Below, piece by piece: positions 11,757-25,681 of a stretch of DNA of 64,000 nucleotides. How positions within the stretch are numbered: position 1 is the first letter of the stretch; each line of letters begins with the position of its first letter. This DNA comes from Cephalopachus bancanus (Eukaryota; Chordata; Mammalia; Primates; Tarsiidae): contig JAPVLO010000073.1 in assembly GCA_027257055.1 (NCBI GenBank), forward strand, positions 868,001 to 932,000. Reading direction: 5' to 3'. The notes below the pieces were generated by a model. That model saw only the letters and a program-made list of their open reading frames with translations. It did no database searches and was not told the DNA's origin. Both the position numbers and the translations under genes were made by a program.

Positions 11757-14281
11757 AGTATTTAGTAGTTGATAAAAGTTGTTTATTTGTCTATTCACTC
11801 TGTTCATATGCTGCTATCATGGTGGGCTCACCTCATGTTTGCCCTAGCCCTACCACATTATTAGTAAACTCTGGGGTTGAGTAATTTTGCCACCCGGAAC
11901 CCTAGATCTGAGGGAATGAAAGCCAACTGATTTTACTTTAGTAACATAAAAATGGTAGATTCAAAGGATTTGTTCTTACAGAATCATTGGCAAATGTGGG
12001 GCACCTTGATGACTCTAAGAAGGAAAGAACATCCTCTTTTTGCTGCCATGTAAACAGAATCATAGTCTTCTTTGTGTGGAAAAAAGTGTCAGCAGTAACT
12101 AGGCCATTTCTATATTCAGCCCTTGCGTTGAACTGGGGCACAGCTGATGCATTCATTTTAGACAGTACCAATTGCTGCAGATGGACTTTTCATTTATCGG
12201 TTGGCACAGTCATTAACTTGGCAGAAATGATTGGTTTAATTGTGCCACATTCTGGTGGTTTTATGTATAGAGTCCTGGTGTCCTCTTGATACTTCAGACC
12301 TTCAGGCAGAAAAACATCATCAACATACAAGTTTATTACTCTTGACATTTGTATCATCAAGAAGACACCAATTCAAGATTAAATACAGCGTATGCTGGTA
12401 GAACTGGGGAGCTGTAGATAGGGCTTTTTCCACCATATTGAGGTTCTATAGTAACAAATACTACAGTAATTCCCAGTTATACTGGAATTATCCTTCTTCT
12501 ATAGACAAGAAGGCTTATCAATGACAAAAGTTATTCTCAGGTGCTGGAGTGTCCTATTTTAGCAAAATCCAGTCTAAATGTGTGAAAAATATGCATTAGG
12601 GGAAAAAGAATTAATAGTATAAAAGAATCACTTATGATATGTGTGAATGTTTGCCCAGAAATTCTAAATTCAATTACAGCTATATTTTTACATTTCCCAT
12701 CTTACCAAAACATAGATTTTTATATTTATTGTATAACATGAGTTGCAGAACATTGAATGTCATACTTACCACTTGTAACCGAAACATTAAGAAAAATGGA
12801 AGGTTCTGTAGGTCGATTTGCACACTGCAAAGATTATTCTATTTTTAAAAAATCATATGTCAAAGGAGCAGACAAAGTCAGATGCACAGTTAAGGCAAGC
12901 AGGTGGGCAGGCAGGCAGGCAGGTGGGCTCAATGTGAAGAACTGGGTGGGCAAGCTGACAGACTGTTTCATCCATGCACAGAGGAGGACTGGTAGGCAGG
13001 GTCCAGAGAATGAAGGGACAAACTGACACCCAGAGAAATATCTGAAAATATGACTGATGGATTTTAATGTAAAAGACAAAGGTAGTTTTCTTTGTGCTTT
13101 CTCTGTGTCGGCAAATTACCTGCTATGTGTGGACAGTTCTGGCCCACAGGGTTACAAAGCCAGAAAATGTCAAGAGCTCAAGTGAATTCTACCCATGATT
13201 AGAGATGCTAAAATTACTCCCAGAATAGCCTTGTGACTGTAAAGAAGTGGATCACTAATAAAACTTTCCCTGTGCTTCTGGGAGTTGATGATAGCAAAAA
13301 TAACACTGCATTTTTTTTTTAACTAAGTACTTCATTCATGTAACAGGTGTGAGGGATTTCAGTCACACAGCAGATGCCACTGGTCAATGTGGCAACTGCA
13401 TCACTCAAGAGGACAGATGGCCTTCCTTGATGTTACAGAAGACCCTGATGGAGTTGTAAGTCAATTCACTTGAATTTCCTGTTTGGATATACCTCAGTTA
13501 AACATGAATCAATAAACCCTATGACTAATATTTTTGAGTTTATGAGAAAAAAATTAATTGAGCTATAAACAGTGAAAAAAATTAGCAGATGTCAGGAAAA
13601 TTACTGGCTCTTCAGTAAGGATGTAGAGAGGAGATACAGGGTGGTTTCTTTTCCTTCTGGGACCAGGCACCATCATGTACATTCTGCGGATGAAGAGGAA
13701 GCTCACCACTAAATACAGGCATAATTGAAACAAAACCCAGTGGGCCAGATGGGATTTCAAGTGATTCCTCCATCAGAAATTATCTGGATGTGGACAACCC
13801 TCAATGATCTGAGTGAGTGCTTTGTTTCTCCCAAGAGATGCATCCCTTCTCCTAACAAACTTAAATTTCTCAGCTCTTATGTCATAATCTGGCTTTATAA
13901 TTTTTAGCTGAGAAAAGCAGAAAGAAATTGGAGTTTTCCAGACCCAGATGGTCGTATCTGTGTCCAGAATGCATTTATTTATTGTTTTAATGAGTTTTCT
14001 TAGCACTAGTGTGACAAATTCTATAGGTATACAAAAACTTATAAGAGGTCAGTATAAGAGGTTGGGACAACACCTCTGACCTAACTTTCTTTCTATGTCT
14101 CAGTCTTATCTTCTTACTCTCTTTGGCATATTCTAAGTCCTCCACGGTAATTTAAGTTTCGAAGTTCACTAAAGCACCATTTTTGGTCTATATACACTCT
14201 CCTCTCTGAGTAATCTCATCTGTTCCTATGGCTTCAGATACCATTCAGACATCAATGAATCTCAAGTATAAAGCTCTACAC
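11757..14281. other. Unassigned sequence, 2.5 kb
   Basis: No gene that I can support. A minus-strand frame between about 12360 and 11940 is open over more than 130 codons apart from one TGA, but I recognise no domain in it. A short (GGCA)n-like run lies at 12899-12924. Confidence 0.4.
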
Positions 14282-14282
14282 C

Positions 14283-14340
14283 AGTGGTTCTCAAAATAAC
14301 AGTAAGAGGATCACCTGGATATTTATTCAAAATTCAAATT
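14283..14340 (+). mobile_element. MER5-type hAT element, part 1 of 3
   Basis: 'cagtggttctcaaaataaca' is the left inverted terminus and 'ggatcacctggatatttatt' the first block. The element is interrupted right after aaattcaaatt (14330-14340), continues at 17801-17839 and finishes at 18171-18240. Confidence 0.75.
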
Positions 14341-14650
14341 CTCAGCCTATTGCAATGGCTCATGTCTATAATATGGGCATTTTGGGAGGCTGAGACAGGA
14401 GTGTTGTATGAGCCCAGGAGTTTGAAACCAATCTAGGCAACGTAGTGAGACCTCATCTCTACAAAAAAAAAAAATCAAAAAATTAGCTGTGCATATTGGT
14501 GTATACCTATAGTACCAGCACCTTGGGAAGCTGAGGCAGGGATTGCCTGAGCCCAGGAGGTCAAGGCTGCAGTGAGCTATATGATGCCACTATACTTCAA
14601 CCTGGGCCACAGAGTGAGACCCTGACAAAAAAATTAAAAAATAATCTCAA
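14341..14650 (+). mobile_element. AluJ-like SINE inserted in the MER5-type element
   Basis: Diverged dimeric Alu ('gcaatggctcatgtctataa' to 'gagtgagaccctgac') with an A-rich tail. The 11-mer aaattcaaatt precedes it (14330-14340) and recurs at 17790-17800 after the L1. That is what a target-site duplication of this Alu looks like if the L1 later landed in the Alu tail. Confidence 0.8.
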
Positions 14651-17789
<3,139 letters not shown>

Positions 17790-17800
17790 AAATTCAAATT

Positions 17801-17839
17801 ATCACCCCTCTACAAACCAATCTATAAAAATCAGAAACT
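17801..17839 (+). mobile_element. MER5-type hAT element, part 2 of 3
   Basis: Middle of the split DNA transposon. It ends with aaaatcagaaact (17827-17839), duplicated at 18158-18170 by the next Alu insertion. Confidence 0.65.
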
Positions 17840-18157
17840 TGGCCAGGCATGGTGGCTCAGCCTATAATCCCAGCACTTTGGGAGGTGGAGGTGAAAGGAT
17901 TACCCAAGCCCACGAGTTCAAGACCAGCCTGGGCAACTTGGTGAGACCTTGTCTCTACAATAAATAAAAAATAAGCCAGGTATGGTAGCATGTGGTGTAG
18001 TTCCAGTTACTTGGAAGGCTGATGTGGAAGGATCACCTAAGCCCAGCAGGTCGAGGCTGTGGTGGTCATGACTGTGCTACTGCACTCCAGCCTGGGGAAC
18101 AAAGTGAGACTCCAACTCAAAAAGAAAAGAAAGAAAGAAAGAAAAGAAGAATAAAAT
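17840..18157 (+). mobile_element. Alu SINE with GAAA-expanded tail
   Basis: Full-length Alu with features of the younger lineage type ('ggctcagcctataatcccag', 'aggtcgaggctgtggtggtc', 'agtgagactccaactcaaaa'). Its tail has grown into a (GAAA)n-like run at 18119-18150. It is flanked by a perfect 13-bp duplication, aaaatcagaaact (17827-17839 and 18158-18170). Confidence 0.93.
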
Positions 18158-18170
18158 AAAATCAGAAACT

Positions 18171-18240
18171 CTAGGGGTAAGTCCTAGTAATCTGTTTTAA
18201 CAAGCTCCTCAGATGATTCTAAGCTAGCTCAAGTGGGAAT
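18171..18240 (+). mobile_element. MER5-type hAT element, part 3 of 3
   Basis: 'ctaggggtaagtcctagtaa' and 'caagctcctcagatgattct' complete the transposon body. The right terminus is eroded. Confidence 0.65.
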
Positions 18241-18730
18241 TACTGCTTCGGTTTGTACTGCTTTTCTGAGCTCCATGCTCATGTAGCTAACCAACTACAA
18301 CTTCATGGATGTTTCTGAGAAAGATGTCAAACCTGGAAAACATGATCTTTCTCCATTCATCACCCAACCTGCTCCACTTTTGATATTTCTTATTTCAGTA
18401 AATGCTATCATCATTCGGTTTCTTAAGCCAGAAATCTGAAAGTCATCCTTGACACTTGCTTCTACCTGACTTTCCACATTCAATTAACCACCATACTGTG
18501 TTTAATTTTACCTCCAGAGTGTATCCATCTATTTCTCTCCATCAGCAATACCACCACCATCTTTTCCTGCCTACTAAAATAACCTTTTAACTCGCATTTT
18601 TATAACTTCTTTTGGCCTGCAGCAACCAGTTCCTCATATGCTCTTTCCACAGCTCTGATCATCAGTCCTTAGCTTAGAATTTTTCAAGGGCTATCCTTTC
18701 CGTTTAGAATTAGAACTCAAATCTTTAATA
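18241..18730 (+). repeat. Ancient LINE2-like repeat
   Basis: 'gccagaaatctgaaagtcat', 'ccttgacacttgcttctacc' and 'catctatttctctccatcag' match the internal text of an old mammalian LINE-type repeat. The same family recurs at 34745-35004. Name uncertain. Confidence 0.45.
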
Positions 18731-19769
18731 GGTTCTGAAAAATCAGTGCTTTATAAAGTATAGACAACAAATTACTGAATTAGAATATTTTGTGACAGGC
18801 TCTGGAGATTTGTATATATAGTATTATATAAAGTATTCCAATTGCAGTCAATCCTCAAAAAGGCTTATTTTATAAAATGTTGATTGATATAATGTGTAAT
18901 TTTTTAGCAGTAAATATTGTTCCCTTTCACTAAAATCCTAAGGAGAGTTTATTAATCTCATTTAATAGACGTTATCAATAGAAATTTACTTTTATGTTAG
19001 TTCACCAACACTTTTAATACACTTAAATTATTTTGATCAAGAATTCATTACTAAAAATTATAATAGTAACCCAGTTTAGAAAAAAAAATTCTAACATTTA
19101 AAGTCTCATGGCTAGAGAAAATTAAAATTTAAACCTATATGCATATTTTGTTAGTAATAAGCATGATATGATGATCAAAAAAATAAGCACAAAACATATA
19201 AGGATAAATATCTGGGGAGTATAGGAAAATAAAAATAAGAGCTCACAAAAAAAGAGAAAGATGTTAAGGAAGAGTTTATGAATATATTATTTTTAGTGAT
19301 TTATGAGGTTAACATTGTAGCATTTGATTTTTTATGAAATACTCAAAAAATATTGTAATCGTTTTATTCTTAAATTTCAGTTTCAGTTTTTACAATGTGC
19401 CAGAAGTTAAATGTTTTGCAACTATTAAATATTATAATGATTTGTTGCTGTAAATAAAAACTTTAGGGGAGATAGATTATTGGAAAGGATACATGAAAAA
19501 AAAAGTAAAGACTGCCATTCTAACCTAGAGCAGTAGTGTTTGGTGCAAGTTTCTTCATCACAGTTCACTGAGCTCCTGTCTAGTGTAAATGTATTTGATA
19601 GATTCACTTTATTTGTAGGTACAAGTTGAGACGGCACACGTCTATGGATTATTGTGCATGATGTTATTCTCCAGTTTCTAAAAGTCACTCCTATTCATTC
19701 ATTTTTCTAGAATATGCCTCAAAAATGCTATTGCCTCCCCGCCAGAGGTGCAGGTTAAAGGACAGTTTT
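18731..19769. other. Unassigned AT-rich sequence
   Basis: About 1 kb of very AT-rich DNA with no gene, named repeat or RNA gene that I can support. Confidence 0.45.
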
Positions 19770-19780
19770 AAAATTGGTCC

Positions 19781-20065
19781 AGCCGGGCTTGGTGGCTCAG
19801 CCTGTAATCCCGCGCCTTTGGGAGGCTGAGGTGAGTGGATTGCCCCAGCCAGCGGGTTCAAGACCCACCTGGGCAGGCGAGACCTCATCTCTACAATAAA
19901 TCAAAAAATCAGCTGGGCGAGGTAGTGCACGGCTGTAATTCCAGCTACTCGGAAGGCTGAGGCGGAAGGATCGCCAGAGCCCAGCAGGTCGAGGCTGTGG
20001 TGGCCGGAGCGGCCACTGCACTCCAGCCTGGGCAACAGAGTGAGACTCCAACTCAAAAAAAAAAA
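19781..20065 (+). mobile_element. Young lineage-specific Alu, full length
   Basis: Starts 'agccgggcttggtggctcag' and ends 'gagactccaactcaaaaaaa'. It carries the right-arm signature 'ggtcgaggctgtggtggccg'. Flanked by a perfect 11-bp duplication, aaaattggtcc (19770-19780 and 20066-20076). Low divergence from the copies at 29739, 46654 and 50187. Confidence 0.95.
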
Positions 20066-20076
20066 AAAATTGGTCC

Positions 20077-20839
20077 AATAGTATCCACTTAATCTCTAAG
20101 GGTCTGAAGACATAAGGAAAGGCAATTCTCCCTATCAGGACTTAAAATGACTTTCACCCAGACATATGTCTGGACAGATTGTAGAAATATGCAGAAAAGT
20201 AGACCTAGACAGGAAGTATCCAAAGACCAGGAAGTCTGACATTTTCCAAGAGTTATGCCACTATTGAGAATTTACCAGAATTGGAATTCCTTACTTTCAC
20301 ATCAGGGGTCTGGAGTTAATCTGTTCTGGTTAGAATCATTCCCATTCTTCGAATGCATTAATGTTTCTGCCTTCTGTTATCATGCATTTCTTTAGCTGCT
20401 AAACAGGTAACTTGGTGGAAACCTCTTCTCCCTTTCTCTTAGAATATTTCCCCTCCCACACCTTTACCTAGTATAAAAGATTTCTTTGTGATTATAATAT
20501 TTGTTTAGTCTACTGGAGTTGGACCTGGGGGAAGAGAAATACATGTGATAGCTTTCAGGCAAAAGTAATCAAGCTGAGTCTTCAAAAAATCCAGATGCTG
20601 ATAAGAAGAGAAAAGCTCACAGGGCAGACATAGAAATTGAAATGAAGCTTGCATGACAGCAGGAAAGACAATAAACAGTATAAGTAAGTAAAATGGTTAG
20701 TGATAAATACTAAGTAGAAAAAAAGCAGGGAGAAAAACTTTGCAAAGGAGGAAGTGAGCCATTCGACTCTCTGGGAAATGTAATTCAAACTTAAGAAATA
20801 GTTAGTTAGAGACCTATGAGAGCACACCTGGTCACGTCA
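20077..20839. other. Unassigned sequence
   Basis: No gene or recognisable repeat. Confidence 0.45.
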
Positions 20840-21200
20840 ATAAGGATGATGTGGTTGGACTGAAGTGACCAAAAAGAGGAAAAGTGGGAGTGGAGACCAG
20901 AGAGTTGATGGTGGTCAGATCACACAGAACTTTATGAATCTCTGTGGAAACTTAAACTTTTATTCTGAGGATGCTGAAAAACCACTGTTGGTTCTTTAAC
21001 AGAGATATGGTGTGATATGACAGGATCACCCTGGATCCTGGGTTGAAATTAGACAGAAGTGAAGCAGAGGTAGACACCAAATGCTAATTAGGAGACAAAT
21101 GTATTAACATAGGTGAGATCTGATGGTAATTTAGACTAGTAATTTAGGGGAGTCACAAATAGAGATGGTGAGTAGTCAGAGTGTGGATAAGATTTGACAT
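20840..21200. repeat. Ancient LINE2-like repeat, family uncertain
   Basis: 'gtcagatcacacagaacttt', 'gatatggtgtgatatgacag' and 'gatcaccctggatcctgg' parallel the repeat at 7500-7800 in the same orientation. Confidence 0.35.
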
Positions 21201-23059
21201 TATAAAAGATTTTACTATGTAGAAAAATTTTACCAATGGTTTGTAGGTTTGCTGAAAATCACATGACATTAATAATATCTAGAGATCTTTCAAACTATAC
21301 CAGTCTCTTATATTCCCCCCACACCACAAAGGCAAAAGACACTGAAAAGGTAAAGTTATCTTAGCACAAACCAAATGGCTACAAACAGGTTGTGGGCTCT
21401 TTGCGAAGTGAATGCTGGACTCTTACAATTGCCTGGGGCTAGAAGACAGTCAGTGGCCTGCCTGAGCCTGGCATCACTGAGAACAGGGAGACAGGATTAT
21501 AACACAGCCACAAAAGAAGGCCAGGTGTAAAGCACCTGATGCTGCCTAAAGCAATTAGTTCAATGATAAAGATGTACAGGCATGTGGTAGGGGTGAAAAT
21601 TTGAATTTGTAGCCATATGTGTCCCCATTATAGTGACATTTTCTCAGCAGACAGAAGGCATGGGGTTGGAGAGGTGAGGTGAGAGGACTGGTGCAGAAAG
21701 TCAGAACACATGGAGTTAAGCATTTGCTTCTAAGCTGAAACAGTCAGATTTCCTTCCAACTGACAACACACCCAGAGCTCTCGACTTTGTTCCAGAGTTC
21801 CGACTTTGTTCTCCTATTTGAACATACATCTGCTAGCTGACAGCTTGGGAATTTGAGCATTTAATTCTCTTTCCTGCCAGAAATCAGTCCTTCCTGCTAG
21901 ACTCAGGACTAAGTTATTGCCAAAGTAGCCCATTAGTTGCATTTCCTTTCCAAAAAGACACCAGCTACATTTTCACATGAAAAGGAGTGTTTCCAGTTAC
22001 AAAAGCCACAGGACTCTAATGCTAGTGGAAAGGTTGGGCAGTGGGAAAGAAGTGATAACTTGGGAGAGAGAAGATGGATAGTAGAAACCCAGAATAAAAG
22101 TTGAATGGAATATACCAATAATATAATCCAGGTCTCTGTTCACATTGAGTGATAAATGTTCATCAGAAAACTTTAAGAGAATCTAATAAATGCTGTATCG
22201 GATGATTTTTACCTGGCAGTGAAATATTCATATATCTAATGACAAAGGTAAAATAATATTTCTTTTTATATTATTACTGTGACTATATGTGTGTGTATAT
22301 ATATACACACACATACACATATTCTTCTTTGCTTTCACTGGCTCTCATGACATTATAGGTCAGATTGACCACCAATCTCTAGCTACCTCTTCAGGACTAT
22401 TTGTACTTTTTTTGGCCTTTCTCACTTTTCTCATATCCTCCTTTCTTTTGCTTTTCTAATGTACTCATACATAATTGCATAAAATTATAACATTCTATTA
22501 AGCTAAATCACTAAACATCAAAATTTACTGACACTAGGTCAGAGCTAAGGGACATTTAACTTTCTCAGGATATTAGACTCTTTGAGAAAGACACAAATAT
22601 GTAAGAAATCCTTAGACAAAGTCTCACAGCTGTGAGGCCTCCAAGATGGTGTATGTGGTCAATCTGCTCTTAATAGACTCCTACTTTGGGTTCCTAGGCA
22701 AGCTTTCTAAAAGAGTAAACCAGACACCAATGCCCTGAATAATCTTCCTAAAAGGATAACTAAGATATTTAAGATGTTAAAGCATTAGGTAAGGGTACAT
22801 AATCAAGAGGCTTTCGATTTTTTATTTTTTCACCCCAACTTTTGACGTCAGTATGGGGGGGGTCGATATAGCTGTTCATGGTTCTGAAAGGGTAGTCATT
22901 CATTTATTTAACAATGTCTACTAATGTCTAATGGATTTTCAATATCCTTTTGTGTAATATGTATCTGTGATATTCCACTGCTCTCTGGTTTACCATTCTG
23001 TTGTGAATAATTAAAATATAGATTAGTCTGAGTAGTCTCTTGGTTAGAAAAATGTGTTT
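21201..23059. other. Unassigned sequence with one strong palindrome
   Basis: No exon or named repeat. It contains the TG/TA/CA palindrome annotated separately and a G-run at 22855-22863. Confidence 0.45.
22286..22315. repeat. Perfect 30-bp palindromic microsatellite
   Basis: A (TG)n-(TA)n-(CA)n arrangement that is an exact palindrome about the axis 22300/22301. Could extrude as a cruciform; probably a microsatellite product. Confidence 0.85.
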
Positions 23060-23070
23060 AAAAACTTCTT
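23060..23070 (+). repeat. Target-site duplication, left copy
   Basis: aaaaacttctt, repeated exactly at 30023-30033. It is preceded by 'gttt', so the bottom strand offers an L1 endonuclease TTTT/AA-type site. The pair brackets the full-length L1 plus the Alu in its tail. Confidence 0.85.
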
Positions 23071-23072
23071 CT

Positions 23073-23216
23073 CGGAGACGGGGCAAGATGGCGACGGCAT
23101 AGGTGAACTGGTGAGATTCTCTGAACGTGAGTTCCCAAAAAGGCTATTACTTCTCTTCCCCCATCTCCCAGCCCACCACCAACCATGCTGGTGCCAGGCC
23201 CAGGAACTTCCCACGC
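23073..23216 (+). promoter_or_regulatory. L1 5' terminus with YY1-like motif
   Basis: The L1 begins with 'ggagacggggcaagatggcg'. The 'caagatggcg' at 23084-23093 matches the YY1 core found at the 5' end of primate L1s, where YY1 sets the correct transcription start. This is a single leader upstream of the tandem monomers. Confidence 0.7.
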
Positions 23217-23637
23217 AAGGCCAGATATTGCGCACCCCCCACCACTGCTGCTGTTCTACTCGTGTGTGGAAGTCTCTGGTCCCAGCCCCCTCCAGATCCC
23301 TCCCTGGCTGCATTGTCTCCAGCCCGACACCCGGCACCCGGCACCACCAGTCACACAGGGAGGCTCTGGGCGCCCGCCCCTCAGAGACTCTGGTCCCTTT
23401 CCTGGCCGAAGTACCCTGTAGGGGGCCCAGTGCCACTCTCGCCACTCACCGCCTTCCCTTTGGAACTTTGGAGCTCTGGAACTCCGGGTCCACCCTGGCT
23501 GAGGCACTCAGCGTGAGACCCCAAGCCGGAGGACCCAGACAAGTGGAGAAAAACAGATCTACTTAAACTGCCTCGCCATTCTCCAGGCAGAGACTTCCAT
23601 TGCCCCGCCCACCTATCAACAAACTACCTCATTTCCT
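23217..23637 (+). promoter_or_regulatory. L1 5'UTR tandem monomer, copy 1
   Basis: A 421-bp GC-rich unit starting 'aaggccagatattgcgcacc' and ending 'ctacctcatttcctaag'. It repeats directly as copy 2. GC-box-like text ('ccccgcccac', 23603-23612) and many CpGs fit promoter function. Long overlapping open frames on both strands follow from the low stop-codon density of this GC-rich text. Confidence 0.85.
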
Positions 23638-24036
23638 AAGGCCAGATATTGCAGCATGCGGGGGAGTTTTGGGTCCCTGCTCCCTCCGGCCCTCTCCCCG
23701 GCTCCATTGTCTCCAGCCCAACACCCGGCACCCGGCACCGCCGGTCACACAGGGAGGCTCTGGGCGCCTGCCCCTCAGAGACTCCGGTCCCTTTCCTGGC
23801 CGAAGTACCCTGTGGGGAGCCCAGACCACTCTCGCCACCCACTGCCTGCCCTTTGGGGCTTTGGAGCTCTGGAACTCTGGGCCCACCCTGACTGAGGCAC
23901 TCAGTGCGAGACCCCAAACCGGGAGACCCAGACAAGTGGAGAAAAACAGATCTGGGTAAACTACCTTGCTATTCTCCAGGCAGAGACTTCCATTGCCCCA
24001 CCCACCTATCAACAAACTTTACCTCAGTTCCTAAGG
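23638..24036 (+). promoter_or_regulatory. L1 5'UTR tandem monomer, copy 2
   Basis: About 400 bp, highly similar to copy 1 through most of its length (shared 'cccggcacccggcacc', 'gaagtaccctgt', 'acaagtggagaaaaacagat'). It lacks a segment near its start: the bases between 'gatattgc' and 'ggtccc' differ and are shorter. The A-rich 'caacagcgcgaaacaggag' stretch then leads into the single-copy 5'UTR. Confidence 0.85.
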
Positions 24037-24620
24037 CAACAGCGCGAAACAGGAGACAAAGCCCCACCCCTACACTGCAACAAAAAACAAAGGGGAGAGG
24101 CTGGAATCGGAGATCACAGAAGTGACTTTAGTCTGATCGCTTATTTTGACTTATAATTTTATCATTGAAACTGTTGGTTTAGATTACATTTGGTGTTTAC
24201 CTTCTGACTTAAACTGTTTCTTGATTTTATTAGCCTGTCTCTGTGTAACTATCAGTATTCTTTAGGGAATCTTTCTTACCTTTCTTCACTTCTTCCCGTT
24301 CCTGTGTCTCTCTCTCACCTGATAGTTGGTATGTATATCTGTTTTCCCTCTCGCACTTCTCTCTTTCTAACTCCCTATTGACCCCCCCCTTCCTCCATTA
24401 TTTTCCTCTTTTATATGCCCCCTTTTTAAATCTAGGGACCAAGGCTGCATACTGCTGAATAGACAGACTGTAAAGCAGAGGGAAAAGTGAACAAAGCCAG
24501 AAGACCCTCATAAGGAAGAACAGGTCATTGCAGAAGAGAAATAAAAGCAACCCCACCATCCCTCAAAAACAGAATTGAAGAGGGGGAGGGAAAGGGGGAG
24601 AGGGAGAAAAATCTACAGAA

Positions 24621-25583
24621 ATGAAGAAAAACCAAAAGAAGAGTATGGGTCTCTCCCAGATGCCTGGGAGAGCAGACATTGAGAAAACTGACTTTGGAAT
24701 GCAAACAATGAAAAGTCCCCAGAATGAAGGGTCTCAAAATGCAAATGTAGATATCAAAACAATAATGGAGAGATTAAAAAGAATTGAGGAAACACAAGAA
24801 GAAACTAGGAAGGAGCTGATATCTGAGATAATAGTAATAAAGAATACTCTGAATGAAATAAATAACAAATTGATAAGCATGGAAAGCAGAATTACCCAAG
24901 CAGAAGAAAGAATCTCAGAGCTTGAGGACCAAAATATAGAAATAACCCAAACTCTTAAAAACACAGAAAATAAGCTCAAAAAGACAGAACAAAACCTTCA
25001 AGAGATGAGTGACTTCCTCAAGAGGCCTAACCTAAGAATAATTGGACTCCCTGAGGCAGAAAGAGAAACAGAGACCACATTGGAACAAACTTTCCATGAG
25101 ATCATTCAAGAAAACTTCCCTTATCTAATCAGTGATGCAAAAATTCAAACACAAGAGATTCAGAGAACCCCCACAAGACAACAAATGAGAAGACCAACTC
25201 GTAGACACATAATAATTCACCTAAATAAAGTAGGCACAAAAGAAAAAATCCTAAAGGCAGCAAGAGAAAAAGGCCAGATCACCTACCATGGAAGACCAAT
25301 CAGAATAGCAGCAGATTTATCTGCAGAAACCCTGCAGGCTAGGAGAGCTTGGAGCCCTATCTTCAAAGTCCTAAAAGATAAACAATTTCAACCAAGAATA
25401 ACCTACCTGGCCAAGCTAAGCTTCATCAGTGAGGGAGAATTAAAATCTTTCCCAGATATCCAATCCCTAAGAACTTATGCTGCCACCAAACCATCTCTAC
25501 ATGAAACACTTAAGAAAGTACTAAACACAGAAGAAAAGGAAAAAGGAACAACATTCTTTACAAGAGTACAGGGAAAAGAATAA
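24621..25583 (+). CDS. L1 ORF1p, RNA-binding chaperone, intact
   Basis: A 320-residue open frame, close in size to human L1 ORF1p (338). ORF1p is a cytoplasmic trimeric nucleic-acid chaperone that coats L1 RNA and is needed for retrotransposition. In order: a basic N-tail (MKKNQKK...), a coiled coil at about residues 44-133 with heptad-like spacing ('LKRIEETQEETRKEL', 'ISELEDQNIEITQTL'), an RRM-like domain from about 135 opening with 'RPNLRIIGLPE', and a C-terminal domain from about 235 with 'SAETLQARRAW' and 'QPRITYLAKLSFISEGE'. The ATG at 24621 follows a purine-rich leader (24577-24612) and is the only start that keeps the basic tail. There are no internal stops or frameshifts, unlike ORF2 of the same copy. 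Expression would rely on the 5'UTR monomer promoter. I am confident of the family; activity is unproven. Confidence 0.95.
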   Translation: MKKNQKKSMGLSQMPGRADIEKTDFGMQTMKSPQNEGSQNANVDIKTIMERLKRIEETQEETRKELISEIIVIKNTLNEINNKLISMESRITQAEERISELEDQNIEITQTLKNTENKLKKTEQNLQEMSDFLKRPNLRIIGLPEAERETETTLEQTFHEIIQENFPYLISDAKIQTQEIQRTPTRQQMRRPTRRHIIIHLNKVGTKEKILKAAREKGQITYHGRPIRIAADLSAETLQARRAWSPIFKVLKDKQFQPRITYLAKLSFISEGELKSFPDIQSLRTYAATKPSLHETLKKVLNTEEKEKGTTFFTRVQGKE

Positions 25584-25681
25584 AATATACACGAACCAAC
25601 CCCAAAACCAAAAGAAAGACAAAAAAAAAAAAAAAAAAAAGAAAAAACCAAGTGGAAGAACAACAACTCAGTAAGAACTCC

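Noticed and set aside
11938..12360. Minus-strand, nearly open frame with one TGA
   Set aside because: I considered a decayed retrocopy but no motif supports a family. AT-rich DNA gives frames of this length, and the upstream frame is not continuous.
23054..23566. 170-codon plus-strand frame and several overlapping frames in 23.0-24.1 kb
   Set aside because: They lie in the GC-rich L1 5'UTR, overlap on both strands and repeat with the monomers. No protein family is recognisable.
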